Part shown: piece after piece, positions 1 to 7,690 of the stretch
How the letters are laid out: each line of letters starts with the position of its first letter
Position numbering within the stretch: position 1 is the first letter of the stretch
Source: an uncultured Blautia sp.
Lineage (GTDB): Bacteria; Bacillota; Clostridia; Lachnospirales; Lachnospiraceae
DNA: 46,025 nucleotides
Direction: 5' to 3'
NCBI GenBank assembly: GCA_900539525.1
Contig: UQCM01000017.1
Coordinates: 1 to 46,025 of the forward strand
Made by a program: the position numbers and the translations under genes
Notes under the pieces: generated by a model
Told to the model about the DNA's origin: nothing
The model's database searches: none
What the model saw: only the letters and a program-made list of their open reading frames with translations

Positions 1-45
1 CGTGTCTTATATCCCCATAGCTAAAGCTAGGGGTTTTACGACACA
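1..45 (-). mobile_element. Probable IS200/IS605-family element end (subterminal hairpin)
   Basis: Read on the minus strand, this segment holds an imperfect hairpin: CCCC-TAGCT / AGCTA-GGGG with one unpaired base (13-33), enclosed by GTGTC (2-6) and GACAC (40-44). Hairpins of this CCCCTAGCTTTAGC type are the subterminal recognition structures of single-strand Y1 transposases (IS608 has a very similar one). It lies about 16 nt past the point where the adjacent gene stops resembling its family, the usual distance between cleavage site and hairpin. The transposase itself would be outside the window, so the identification rests on the hairpin and the broken gene only. Confidence 0.5.
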
Positions 46-326
46 TTTGATAAATAGAAAATATTCTGCAGCTCTGCCAGGGTTTCTGCATAATTTTCCT
101 GATCTATAAAGTCCGAGTCACAAAATGCAAAGATGATTTTATCAAGGATCCCCTCTCCGAATTCTATTCTCTGTTGTTCCGTCAGACATTCTCTGCGTCT
201 GGCCATGAGTTCCTGAATATCACTCTCCGTCAGGGATAACCCGAACTGCTGTACATATTCATTCGTCTTTTTTACAGCATCCATCTGCTTCTGTTCCATG
301 AAAATCATCATAAGATCATCATTCAT
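36..326 (-). CDS. DUF6323 family protein, probably 3'-truncated by an insertion
   Basis: This is a 96-residue protein of unknown function. The central pattern (FGLSLTESDIQELM, then EFGEGILDKIIFAFCDS, then NYAETLAELQNIFY) matches what I recall of the DUF6323 family of Clostridia, whose members are usually clearly longer. The match ends at NIFY and is followed by five unrelated residues and a stop inside an IS200/IS605-like hairpin, so the C-terminal part is probably missing. The start is supported by GGGAGGAG about 8 nt upstream. It is likely a non-functional or shortened product. The family assignment is from memory of conserved positions and has moderate certainty. Confidence 0.6.
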   Translation of the reverse strand: MNDDLMMIFMEQKQMDAVKKTNEYVQQFGLSLTESDIQELMARRRECLTEQQRIEFGEGILDKIIFAFCDSDFIDQENYAETLAELQNIFYLSNVS

Positions 327-626
327 CGCAATGTCTCCTCCCTGTTACTGTGCAGGAAATGCACAGGTCTGCTGAATTGTTCTCTCTTCCTTACTTGTGT
401 TACTCACGGTGTGAACTGTAACTCAGTGATTATATGGTCAGCCACATTTCATTACAAGTCTTGAAAAAAATCTCATTTTGTGGTAATGTATACACAGAAA
501 TCAAGAAAGAATTTATTGCACAGGCAATTGTAAATCGTTTCTGTATGTGACCGTGAATGCACGAAACAGTGATAAGGATCGTAAATACAGCAGTCTGTAC
601 AGCTTTTTCAGAAATGGCAGGAAAAT
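327..626. other. Divergent intergenic region between DUF6323 and GNAT genes
   Basis: 300 bp without a gene. It must hold the divergent promoters, but no convincing -35/-10 pair was found by eye. A short dyad at 399-422 (GTTACT ... GAACTGTAAC) resembles the ends of the GTTACTGTTCAC repeat family found elsewhere in the window. Confidence 0.4.
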
Positions 627-1145
627 ATGGGTATTATTGTACGTGGATATGAGGAAGGCGATCTGCCTGATATGATTCAAATATGGAATGAAGTTGTGGA
701 AGAAGGCATTGCTTTCCCGCAGGAAACGTCTTTGACGCAGGAAACCGGGAAAGATTTTTTTGCGTCCCAGACGTACAGTGCCGTTGCCCTGGATGCCGGG
801 ACCGGTAAGATTCTGGGGCTCTACATCCTGCATCCGAACAATGTCGGGCGCTGCGGCCATATCTGCAATGCAAGCTATGCGGTGCGATCAGAAAGCAGGG
901 GTCTGCACATTGGTGAAAAGCTGGTTCTGGACTGTATGGAGCAGGGTTGGCAGCATGGTTTCCGGATCCTGCAGTTTAATGCGGTAGTAGCAACAAATAT
1001 TCATGCGAGGCATCTGTATGAGCGTCTCGGATTCGTTCCTCTCGGAACAATCCCCGGAGGATTCCGCATGAAAGACGGACATTATGAGGATATTTGTCCC
1101 TATTATCGTGATCTGGCAACTGCTCCGAATCCTGCAGATGAATAA
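627..1145 (+). CDS. GNAT family N-acetyltransferase
   Basis: A cytoplasmic acetyltransferase of the GNAT superfamily that would transfer acetyl from acetyl-CoA to an amine of unknown identity. Residues 5-14 (VRGYEEGDLP) form the usual first strand. The acetyl-CoA loop is around SRGLHIGEKLVLDCM (about 91-105), followed by the typical NIHARHLYERLGF segment (about 127-139) that closes GNAT folds. The length of 172 residues is normal for a single domain. The closest family flavour is the phosphinothricin-acetyltransferase-like group, but the substrate cannot be read. A GGCAGGAAA ribosome site precedes the ATG. It is a single-gene unit ending before a strong bidirectional terminator. Confidence 0.85.
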   Translation: MGIIVRGYEEGDLPDMIQIWNEVVEEGIAFPQETSLTQETGKDFFASQTYSAVALDAGTGKILGLYILHPNNVGRCGHICNASYAVRSESRGLHIGEKLVLDCMEQGWQHGFRILQFNAVVATNIHARHLYERLGFVPLGTIPGGFRMKDGHYEDICPYYRDLATAPNPADE

Positions 1146-1231
1146 GTAGCTGCCGCAGAGAGCTGCTAGCAGGGGCCAGCTTAATACATCTATCTGGCGT
1201 AAGCCATACATTCGCACAGGAAATGTCAAAA

Positions 1232-1277
1232 AGAGGCGATTTTGTGGATTCCATTCACAAAACCGCCTCTTTTTTTG
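1232..1277. terminator. Bidirectional rho-independent terminator
   Basis: A 15-bp stem AGAGGCG(A/G)TTTTGTG with a short loop and T-runs on both strands lies between the convergent GNAT gene and the Bce-type permease gene, so it can end both transcripts. Confidence 0.85.
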
Positions 1278-1281
1278 GATC

Positions 1282-3312
1282 TTATTTCTCCTTCGCTCCA
1301 CTGACTATCGAATAGTAGGAGTTGGAGGTAATCTTATATACCACGGCATAGAAGATTCCAAAAAGCACATAACAGATGCCCATGACCATGACGATAAACC
1401 ACATATTGTTCAGTCCGAACAGCATCAGCATCTTCCAGAGGAATGGAAAGGCAAAGCAAAAGTGAATGCCTGCAAAAACCAGCGGCAGGAAGAATACAGT
1501 CAGCATCTGGGAATTGATACTCCTGCGGATATCCCTCCTGGTCATACCGACCTTCTGCATGATCTCAAATCGTGACTGATCCTCATATCCCTCCGAAATC
1601 TGCTTATAATAGATGATCAGCACTGCTGCAAGCAGAAATACAATGCTGAGCATGATCCCGAGAAAGAAGAGACTTCCATACAATTCCAGAAAACTCTCCC
1701 GCTGTGCCTCCCTGCTCTGAACAGAATAGGAGCGGATGCCGGGTTCTTTTTTATGAAACTGGTGGAACCATTCCATGATTTCCTTCCCGGCTGCGATTTC
1801 TTTTTCCGGATCATCCAGATCAAATCCGCAGCGCCAGTCATACGTCATCATCGGCTCACCGATACTGTTTTTCATCGAACGGACCGGCTCAACAAAAGAA
1901 TGAGGATCGTTGACAACAAGATATACGGTTGGTATGACCATAGCACTGGCTTCCCCGTCATCAATAAATTTCGTAAGTGTCTCTTTTACCCTGTACGGGT
2001 CTCCGTATTCCATTGTGAAAGTATCCCATGTGTACTCCAGCCGGTTACAGTACAGCAGGCACTCATCATCAGCCAGTACTTCCTCTGTCCCCATGATGTT
2101 ATTATAATCTTTCAGGGAAAGAAGCGACAGATATCCCACATGATCATAGGTGGAAAGGGTAAAATCGATGGATGTATCCATCTGGATCGTGATCCCCCTG
2201 TCTGTGAACAGACCGGGAATCTCGAAGAAACGGACTCCTTTCAGTTCTTCTTCTTCACCGGCGTACTCTTTGATGTTGTCTTGAAGGACAGCAATACTTT
2301 CATCACGGATTCCCTCTTCCCCGTCAAAAGTGACCGTAATGTTCACTCCGTAAGGATATCTGGTGCGGAGAGTATCCTCTTCACCAAAGTACAGGCTGGC
2401 TGTCGAGGATATCATAACCAGCACCATGGTAAGAAGAATACAGATCGATGCCAGTCCCGCGCCATTCCTCTTCATACGGTAAACCATCGAGGAAACCGAA
2501 ACAAAGTGATTTGGTTGATAATAATACCTTTTATTCTTCTGAAGTAATCTGCAAAACACCACCGACCCCGACACAAAGAGCAGATAGGTCGCTGCGATCA
2601 CCAGGATCACAGCAATGAAGAAAGCACTCAAAGCAGCAAGGGGTTCCCGGATACTGACCGCCAGATAGTAGGCCGCCCCCAGAAGAATCACTCCGAGGAG
2701 TGCGTAGACCCAGTTCCTTTTGGGGATCCGCTCGCCGACTCTGCTGCTCTGCAGCAATTCCAGCGGTCTGGAACGCCTTACCCGGATCAGCGCATTGCAG
2801 AGCAAAAGCAGATGAATCCCCGCAAAAATCAACGGTGTCTGTCGAAGAGATACCATACCGATACTCAGGTCAAAACTGACATCCATATTTAACATGTTCA
2901 GCAGGACAAGCTCTGCCGCTTTTGAAAATGCGATCCCCGCCGCAAGACCGGATGCGATGGAAATCAGCGCCACAAACAGACATTCCCATACCATGATCCT
3001 GCTGATATTCCTCTTATCCATGCCAAGGATATTGTACAGGCCAAATTCCCGGTATCTCTGACGGATCAGGAAGGAATTTGTATAGAACAGGAAGAGCAGG
3101 GAGAAAATGACGATGACTATGCATCCAAGAGGAAACATGCTCTTCAGCACCGAGCCGCCCGGTATTGTTGACAGTGACGGGGATTCCACCAGAAAGCTCA
3201 GGATGTAGTACATCATCACCATAACGCTTCCTGTGAGAATATACGGGATGTACAGGCGCCTGTTTTTTCGGATACCCTCCCATGCCAGTTTCGGATAAAA
3301 GCCATTTCTCAT
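1282..3312 (-). CDS. Bce-type ABC transporter permease (FtsX-like)
   Basis: A membrane permease of a BceAB/VraFG-type exporter or target-protection ABC transporter for peptide antibiotics. It is 676 residues, close to the family's usual ~650. It starts with the typical short cytoplasmic lead (MRNGFYPKLAWEGIRKNRRLYIPY) and TM1, then an FtsX-like core with LGMDKRNISRIMVWE after TM2. A large extracellular domain (about residues 310-540) sits between TM7 and TM8, which in this family works with the sensor kinase to detect the peptide. Its ATG overlaps the ATPase stop as ATGA, so the two are translationally coupled. The drug specificity is not readable. Confidence 0.9.
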   Translation of the reverse strand: MRNGFYPKLAWEGIRKNRRLYIPYILTGSVMVMMYYILSFLVESPSLSTIPGGSVLKSMFPLGCIVIVIFSLLFLFYTNSFLIRQRYREFGLYNILGMDKRNISRIMVWECLFVALISIASGLAAGIAFSKAAELVLLNMLNMDVSFDLSIGMVSLRQTPLIFAGIHLLLLCNALIRVRRSRPLELLQSSRVGERIPKRNWVYALLGVILLGAAYYLAVSIREPLAALSAFFIAVILVIAATYLLFVSGSVVFCRLLQKNKRYYYQPNHFVSVSSMVYRMKRNGAGLASICILLTMVLVMISSTASLYFGEEDTLRTRYPYGVNITVTFDGEEGIRDESIAVLQDNIKEYAGEEEELKGVRFFEIPGLFTDRGITIQMDTSIDFTLSTYDHVGYLSLLSLKDYNNIMGTEEVLADDECLLYCNRLEYTWDTFTMEYGDPYRVKETLTKFIDDGEASAMVIPTVYLVVNDPHSFVEPVRSMKNSIGEPMMTYDWRCGFDLDDPEKEIAAGKEIMEWFHQFHKKEPGIRSYSVQSREAQRESFLELYGSLFFLGIMLSIVFLLAAVLIIYYKQISEGYEDQSRFEIMQKVGMTRRDIRRSINSQMLTVFFLPLVFAGIHFCFAFPFLWKMLMLFGLNNMWFIVMVMGICYVLFGIFYAVVYKITSNSYYSIVSGAKEK

Positions 3313-4073
3313 TTTCTGTCACCACCTGTCGCAAGCATTGTGAGTGTATCGGATATCATCTGATACAGCTGCTCATTTGTATGATTTCCACGGTAGATCT
3401 GATGGAACACCTCACCGTCCTTAATAAACAGTACACGTCCCGCATGACTGGCCGCCTTGACGGAATGTGTCACCATCAGAACCGTCTGCCCTGCCCGGTT
3501 GATCTTTGCAAACAGCCGAAGCAGTTCATCCGTCGCCCTGGAGTCGAGCGCCCCCGTCGGCTCATCCGCCAGGATCAGCTTCGGATTTGTAATCAGTGCC
3601 CGTGCCACAGCTGCACGCTGCTTCTGACCACCTGAGACCTCATAGGGATATTTCTTCAAAAGCTCCATAATGCCAAGCTGCGATGCCACCGGCTGCAGAC
3701 GGGCATTCATTTCCTGATAAGATCTGCCTGCAAGCACCAGCGGCAGATAAATATTATCCTCCAAGGTGAAGGTGTCCAGAAGATTAAACTCCTGAAATAC
3801 AAAGCCAAGGTTGTCGCGCCGGAACTCTGCCACCTGTGACTCTTTGATCATTGAGAGATCCTTTCCGTCGAGAATGACCGATCCGGAAGTCGGTCTGTCC
3901 AGTGCTGCCAGAATGTTCAGCAGTGTCGTCTTACCGGAACCTGACTCACCCATGATCGCAACATACTCGCCCTCTTCCACGCGAAAAGAAACATTCTTCA
4001 GCGCCTCCACCTTGTTCCCGCCAAAGCGGGGCGTATATATTTTCTGTACTCCGCTTACCTCCAAAATACTCAT
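3309..4073 (-). CDS. Bce-type ABC transporter ATP-binding protein
   Basis: The ATPase that drives the adjacent permease. All motifs are present: Walker A GESGSGKTT (42-50), Q-loop glutamine 94, signature SGGQKQR (147-153), Walker B LILADEPTGALDS (from 166) and an H-loop in MVTHS. The length of 254 residues is typical. The start has AAGGAGG at a good distance. It is the first gene of the two-gene transporter unit, preceded by a 279-bp gap holding direct repeats of a probable response-regulator site, so it is likely transcribed separately from the kinase/regulator pair and induced by it. Confidence 0.93.
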   Translation of the reverse strand: MSILEVSGVQKIYTPRFGGNKVEALKNVSFRVEEGEYVAIMGESGSGKTTLLNILAALDRPTSGSVILDGKDLSMIKESQVAEFRRDNLGFVFQEFNLLDTFTLEDNIYLPLVLAGRSYQEMNARLQPVASQLGIMELLKKYPYEVSGGQKQRAAVARALITNPKLILADEPTGALDSRATDELLRLFAKINRAGQTVLMVTHSVKAASHAGRVLFIKDGEVFHQIYRGNHTNEQLYQMISDTLTMLATGGDRK

Positions 4074-4165
4074 ATCAAAAATCCTCCTTCAGAGTCTGTG
4101 TTTCCGGACAGCAGATCACAGATACAGCCGCTTCCACGGACGATCCGCCCATGCAGCTGATGTTC

Positions 4166-4197
4166 TTGTAACTGTCCTTGTAACTGCCTTAAGTATA
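4166..4197 (-). promoter_or_regulatory. Candidate response-regulator operator and promoter of the ABC unit
   Basis: Two direct copies of CAGTTACAA (minus strand; 4166-4174 and 4178-4186) lie 12 bp apart, next to a TATACT hexamer (4192-4197). The same nonamer occurs at the predicted promoter of the regulator gene near 6074. A further 14-bp palindrome TGTAAGAACTTACA is at 4262-4275. Which hexamer is the true -10 is not certain, as no good -35 was found. Confidence 0.45.
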
Positions 4198-4352
4198 GCA
4201 AAAGGAAGATTTGATCCGCCATCGAATCGGCTTACAAATCTCCCCATAAATCTAACAGTATTGTAAGAACTTACATAACGATTCAGCATGTTTATGCACT
4301 TACAGCACAGTCCGTAAAAAAATGATTCAGGAGCACAAAACGTCTTGCACAA

Positions 4353-5342
4353 TTACTCTGCCTCCAATGTTCTCTGCGAAAGGTCAATGCAAATGACAGT
4401 CCCTTCATCGACCACGGATCCGGCAGTGATCTTATGCCCAAGGTTTGTGCAGATGCGTTTGCAGAGGTACAGACCGATGCCACTTGCCTTTTTATCACTT
4501 CTTCCATTACAGCCAGTATACCCGTTTTCGAAAACCCGGGGCAGATCCTCCGGTGCGATTCCAATACCGGTATCCCGGATGCAGAGCTTCTTTTCCGGCT
4601 CAAGAGTAATCGTGATACTGCCTGCGTATGTGTATTTGAGAGCATTGGAAAACACCTGTTCCACCACAAACGAAAGCCATTTTTCATCGGTGATAACTTT
4701 TGCATTCACCGGCTCATACACCAGTTTCAGCTTTCTACCTATAAACTCACCGGCAAATTTTTTAACAGCTGACCGGATAATGGCATCCAGATCATATTCC
4801 CTGATCAGATAGTCACTGCTATCGGAGTCCAGCCTGAGGAATGTCAATACCATTTCCACATACTGCTCGACACGGAACAGGTCAGCGGAAAGCCTGCGCG
4901 AAAGAGAGGAATCTTCATTTTGCAGCTGCAGCCGCATGGATGCGATCGGTGTCTTGATCTGATGTGCCCATACGGTATAATAATCGATCATATCCGAATA
5001 TTTCTGACCGGTCACCGTGCGGAATCTGTTATGTTCCTCGCTGAGCAGACGGATCATCTGCTGATAGTCCCTGTCCTCGATTCCATCCACCATTGGAAAG
5101 GTTCCTGTCATGATATCTGCCAGATCATGAATACTCATCAGAAGCTCATGTTTACGCTTTATGCGCCTGAAATCTCCGGCAAACATCATCATTCCAAGAA
5201 CTGTACAGAGCAATGCTGGATAAACAACCGCCCTCACAGGCAGATGATACAGGGCAAAAACAACTCCAAAAATCAGGCAGAATAGAAAACCGGCTGCGAT
5301 TCCTCTCCACCTCTGCTTTACATACAGTAAAAACAAGTTCAT
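4353..5342 (-). CDS. BceS-like intramembrane-sensing histidine kinase
   Basis: A membrane sensor kinase of the short-loop, intramembrane-sensing class: two TM helices (about 15-32 and 36-55) with almost no extracellular part, so it senses through the partner transporter. The phospho-acceptor is H127 in WAHQIKTPIASMRLQ. The N-box (EQVFSNALKYT), G1 (RDTGIGIAPEDL) and G2 (GIGLYLCKRIC) follow. The chosen start gives MNLFLLYVKQ, 329 residues, 11 nt after the regulator stop, with GAGGTGG upstream. A longer frame starting 41 codons earlier would run into the regulator gene and lacks family support. Confidence 0.9.
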   Translation of the reverse strand: MNLFLLYVKQRWRGIAAGFLFCLIFGVVFALYHLPVRAVVYPALLCTVLGMMMFAGDFRRIKRKHELLMSIHDLADIMTGTFPMVDGIEDRDYQQMIRLLSEEHNRFRTVTGQKYSDMIDYYTVWAHQIKTPIASMRLQLQNEDSSLSRRLSADLFRVEQYVEMVLTFLRLDSDSSDYLIREYDLDAIIRSAVKKFAGEFIGRKLKLVYEPVNAKVITDEKWLSFVVEQVFSNALKYTYAGSITITLEPEKKLCIRDTGIGIAPEDLPRVFENGYTGCNGRSDKKASGIGLYLCKRICTNLGHKITAGSVVDEGTVICIDLSQRTLEAE

Positions 5343-5352
5343 AACCGCCACC

Positions 5353-6027
5353 TCAGTTCTCAATGAGATAACCCACACCAAATCTGGTGGTAATAAAGTT
5401 TTCAAGTCCTGCGCCGTCCAGACGTTTCCGCAGGCGGTTGACATTGACAGACAGAGTATTCTCATCTACAAAGCTCTCCGATTCCCAGAGCTGCTCCATC
5501 AGCCTTTCACGGCTGACAACCTTCCCTTTGCTTTCCATCAGTATCATCAGAATGCGGAATTCATTTTTGGAAAGGGAAATCTTTTCATCTCTGTAAGTCA
5601 GCGTGCCGTCACCGGTATTCAGTAAAGCACCCCGATGCTCCAGTACAGGGACTGCTGCAGCAAAGTCATACGTTCTGCGCAGCATAGCCTGGATCTTCGC
5701 CATCAGAACACTCTGGTCAAATGGTTTCGCTATAAAATCATCGCCGCCCATATTCATGGCCATAATGATATTCATGTTATCCGATGCAGAAGAAATAAAG
5801 ATGATCGGTACCTTTGATACCTTCCTGATCTCATTGCACCAGTGATAGCCGTTAAAGAAAGGCAACACAATATCAAGCAGCACAATATGAGGATCAAATG
5901 CAGCAAACTCAGACATGACATTTCGGAAATTCTGAACTGTACAGGCTTCCAGTTCCCACATAGCTGCCTGTTCCCTGATTGCTTCTGCTATTCCATGATC
6001 ATCCTCTACGATCAGTAAACGGTACAT
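5353..6027 (-). CDS. OmpR-family response regulator (BceR-like)
   Basis: A DNA-binding regulator paired with the kinase downstream. The receiver domain has acidic residues at 9-10, the phospho-acceptor D52 in LLDIVLPFFNG, an ISSAS switch region and the AKPF lysine near residue 102. The C-terminal winged-helix domain (about 125-224) ends with the typical RLRKRLDGAG...FGVGYLIEN. At 224 residues it is full length. An AGGAGGTG ribosome site precedes the ATG. It probably activates the ABC unit and possibly itself. Confidence 0.92.
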   Translation of the reverse strand: MYRLLIVEDDHGIAEAIREQAAMWELEACTVQNFRNVMSEFAAFDPHIVLLDIVLPFFNGYHWCNEIRKVSKVPIIFISSASDNMNIIMAMNMGGDDFIAKPFDQSVLMAKIQAMLRRTYDFAAAVPVLEHRGALLNTGDGTLTYRDEKISLSKNEFRILMILMESKGKVVSRERLMEQLWESESFVDENTLSVNVNRLRKRLDGAGLENFITTRFGVGYLIEN

Positions 6028-6057
6028 CTTAACACCTCCTGGTTAAAACTCGTGGTT

Positions 6058-6155
6058 CTGAACAGTTACTTACATTGTAACTGACAATATCAGAAAAAGC
6101 AAATCAGACTTGCCGCATGTCTCTCTTCTATAGTATAAGGAATTGAGCAGACCAG
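6058..6155. repeat. Direct repeat copy 1 (pair with 7691-7791)
   Basis: About 95 bp alignable by eye at roughly three quarters identity to 7691-7791 in the same orientation. The best-conserved block is CTGAAAAAGC-like followed by AAATCAGACTTGCCG. It carries the predicted promoter of the response regulator gene on the minus strand and a weaker promoter-like pair on the plus strand. Confidence 0.65.
6074..6102 (-). promoter_or_regulatory. Predicted sigma-A promoter of the response regulator/kinase genes
   Basis: Minus strand: TTGCTT (6097-6102), 17-bp spacer, TACAAT (6074-6079), about 50 nt upstream of the regulator start. The -10 sits inside CAGTTACAATG, the nonamer shared with the ABC unit, and inside the dyad CAGTTAC...GTAACTG, suggesting autoregulation. 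Confidence 0.6.
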
Positions 6156-6311
6156 CTCCATCTTTTATCCTATCTTTCGTTCCACAACCTCTTGATTTAC
6201 AACTTCGGTTTACGTTTACCATTTGGGCTTTGGTTTGTCTCGCAGCCTTACCCACCTTAAATACCCGTGACTGGACTTTCACCAGTAAGATTAATGCCAT
6301 GCTCGGCACAC
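6156..6311 (-). mobile_element. Group II intron 5'-end fragment (domain I remnant)
   Basis: The minus strand begins GTGTGCC.AGCATGGC at 6311, followed by ACTGGTGAAAGTCCAGT. Bacterial group II introns start with GUGYG and many continue with the GCATGG and GGTGA(A/G)AGTCC hairpin of domain I, with similar A-rich continuation. No reverse transcriptase ORF, domain V or 3' end follows; sequence homologous to direct repeat copy 1 begins near 6155. It is therefore a truncated remnant. Identification is by recall of the 5' consensus and could be wrong for some other structured element. Confidence 0.5.
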
Positions 6312-6474
6312 TAGTATAACCCGCACCAAATAACCTTATGTTTCGCTGGTCTGCTTTCCCGATAGCACAGGTGTAAAAGCCTCAGCGTAGCCCGCTACGC
6401 CTGCGTTTTTACACCTGCACTCTCGAAAAAGCATCCTCATCGAAACAGTAAGGTATTTAATGTGGGTTATACTA
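6312..6474. repeat. 163-bp palindromic (MITE-like) element
   Basis: Terminal inverted repeats of about 30 bp: TAGTATAACCC at 6312 and GGGTTATACTA ending at 6474, continuing as AAATAACCTTA..TGTTTCG against CGAAACAGTAAGGTATTT. A second nested arm pair (AGGTGTAAAA / TTTTTACACCT) and a core AGCGTAGC / GCTACGC make most of the element foldable into one long hairpin. No ORF. Confidence 0.75.
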
Positions 6475-6475
6475 G

Positions 6476-6506
6476 AAAAAGGACGCACCTGCATTCAGAC
6501 ACGTCC
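6476..6506 (-). terminator. Predicted terminator of the antitoxin/fic unit
   Basis: On the minus strand GGACG ... CTG-AATG-CAG ... CGTCC is followed by TTTTTC, 20 nt after the fic stop codon. Confidence 0.6.
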
Positions 6507-6527
6507 AGTGGTTAGTTACCATATTTT

Positions 6528-7310
6528 TTATTTTTCTTTTTCCAAATGAGTTATCTTTTCTTTGATTTCTTCCGGTAAGTGCTCTCGTTTTTCTTTCCTG
6601 TTCCACAAGATGATCTGCCTGATTCTTTCTTCCGTATCGGCAAATCCACTTTCTCGAATTGTTTTGGCTGCACGATCTTTCATTTCCTGTCCACGCTCTA
6701 AAGCATCCTGAACAATCCGGTATAAATACTCTGGCTTTCTTAAGTCTCCAAGGTCATCAAAAACCGCATTTGCCGCTACCAGTGCATTTCTCATGTAAGC
6801 AGCATTATCTTTGAACAGATCGCTTTCAATATACAGGTCCTGTGCTTCTATAAACATAGAACAGAACGTTACTACAGTACGTGTGTTGCCCTCCCGAAAA
6901 GGATGTACTTTCCACAGCTCCGCCATAAAATTAGTGAATGTTATAACAACATCTTCAAAAGAAGCCTGTTTCCAAACGAAACTGTTTGCACTTTTTAAAA
7001 TTCTTCCTGCATCCTTTGCGATATCAAAGCAATCCGAATAGACAACCGATATTTCACCAAGCACTGCTTCAGCTTTTTCAATATTGATTACTCTCGGTTT
7101 TCCAGCCCATTCATACACATCCTGAAAAATCCGGTAATGAAGTCCGCAGAGTGTTTGGAAATCGAACCTTTTCGGCGAATCATCTTCTGCAATCTCTGAA
7201 AGACGGAGCAGGGTATAATCTGCCTCCATATTCTTTAATTCTTCTGCATCCTGAATGCCTGCAAGATTCTTCAGCACTTCAGAATTTGGATATAAATAAG
7301 GATCTTTCAT
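6528..7310 (-). CDS. Fic/DOC family protein with atypical active-site motif
   Basis: A 260-residue Fic-domain protein; such enzymes transfer AMP or another phosphate-containing group onto Ser/Thr/Tyr of target proteins. The start YLYPNSEVLKNLAGI and the flap region (about 70-95) are typical of a Clostridial/VbhT-like group. The active-site loop HPFREGNTRTVVTF has catalytic H136, E140, G141, N142 and R144, but T143 replaces the usual Gly and V147 replaces the second Arg of HxFx(D/E)GNGRxxR. No internal inhibitory helix motif was seen. It is 4 nt downstream of a VbhA-like small gene. The target is unknown; reduced or altered transferase chemistry is possible. Confidence 0.88.
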   Translation of the reverse strand: MKDPYLYPNSEVLKNLAGIQDAEELKNMEADYTLLRLSEIAEDDSPKRFDFQTLCGLHYRIFQDVYEWAGKPRVINIEKAEAVLGEISVVYSDCFDIAKDAGRILKSANSFVWKQASFEDVVITFTNFMAELWKVHPFREGNTRTVVTFCSMFIEAQDLYIESDLFKDNAAYMRNALVAANAVFDDLGDLRKPEYLYRIVQDALERGQEMKDRAAKTIRESGFADTEERIRQIILWNRKEKREHLPEEIKEKITHLEKEK

Positions 7311-7314
7311 TTCA

Positions 7315-7485
7315 TTATTCCTTCATCTTGTATTTTCGGTCCAAAGCTTTACGTACTTCTTCCATAGAAATTTCGCCTTTTTTCTCTTTCTCAATAAGTT
7401 TTTTCATATCTTCTGTAGGCTCCAGTCCGTCTACTTTTATCATTCCAATTGCATAATCCCATTTTTTGTCTGCTCTTACTAACAT
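7315..7485 (-). CDS. VbhA-like antitoxin of the Fic protein
   Basis: A 56-residue ORF, MLVRADKKWDYAIGM... to ...RKALDRKYKMKE, preceded by GCAGGAG about 10 nt before the ATG and ending 4 nt before fic. The pattern GLEPTEDMKKLIEKE followed by GEISMEEV matches small VbhA-family antitoxins that sit over the Fic active site. The inhibitory helix motif, normally (S/T)xxxE(G/N), reads MIKVDG here, so Ser is replaced by Met and Glu by Asp. The match is by recall of the family pattern. The small size, tight coupling and order (antitoxin first) agree with a Fic toxin-antitoxin pair. Confidence 0.75.
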   Translation of the reverse strand: MLVRADKKWDYAIGMIKVDGLEPTEDMKKLIEKEKKGEISMEEVRKALDRKYKMKE

Positions 7486-7690
7486 ATGGTATCACTCCTG
7501 CTTTCTTTTTCCGCTAAGTCCATATTTTCTTTACCTATATAGTATACCACAAAACCGCTGTTATAGCTATCAGAAGAAAAATACTTTCAAAATCTGCGAT
7601 ACTGTTCCCAGACTATATCTCCCATTTTCAAACACACCACCGTTTTATAGAACTGGATGGTTACCTGCTGGACACACAGAACCGGGACAC

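Larger units (their letters stand above)
6028..6527. other. 500-bp gene-free accessory stretch
   Basis: Holds, from left to right, the regulator promoter inside direct-repeat copy 1 (about 6058-6155), a group II intron 5' fragment on the minus strand (about 6156-6311), a long palindrome (6312-6474) and the fic terminator (6476-6506). A 79-codon minus-strand ORF at 6070-6309 overlaps the intron fragment and is not credible as a gene. Confidence 0.6.

Noticed and set aside
1232..1277. Possible family A repeat
   Set aside because: It shares AGAGGCG and CGCCTCT with that family but is a simple symmetric terminator without the family ends.
1753..2547. 264-codon plus-strand ORF
   Set aside because: Shadow of the Bce-type permease gene on the opposite strand, with no ribosome site.
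6070..6309. 79-codon minus-strand ORF
   Set aside because: It overlaps the intron-like fragment and repeat copy 1; its composition (basic, no pattern) fits non-coding RNA sequence.
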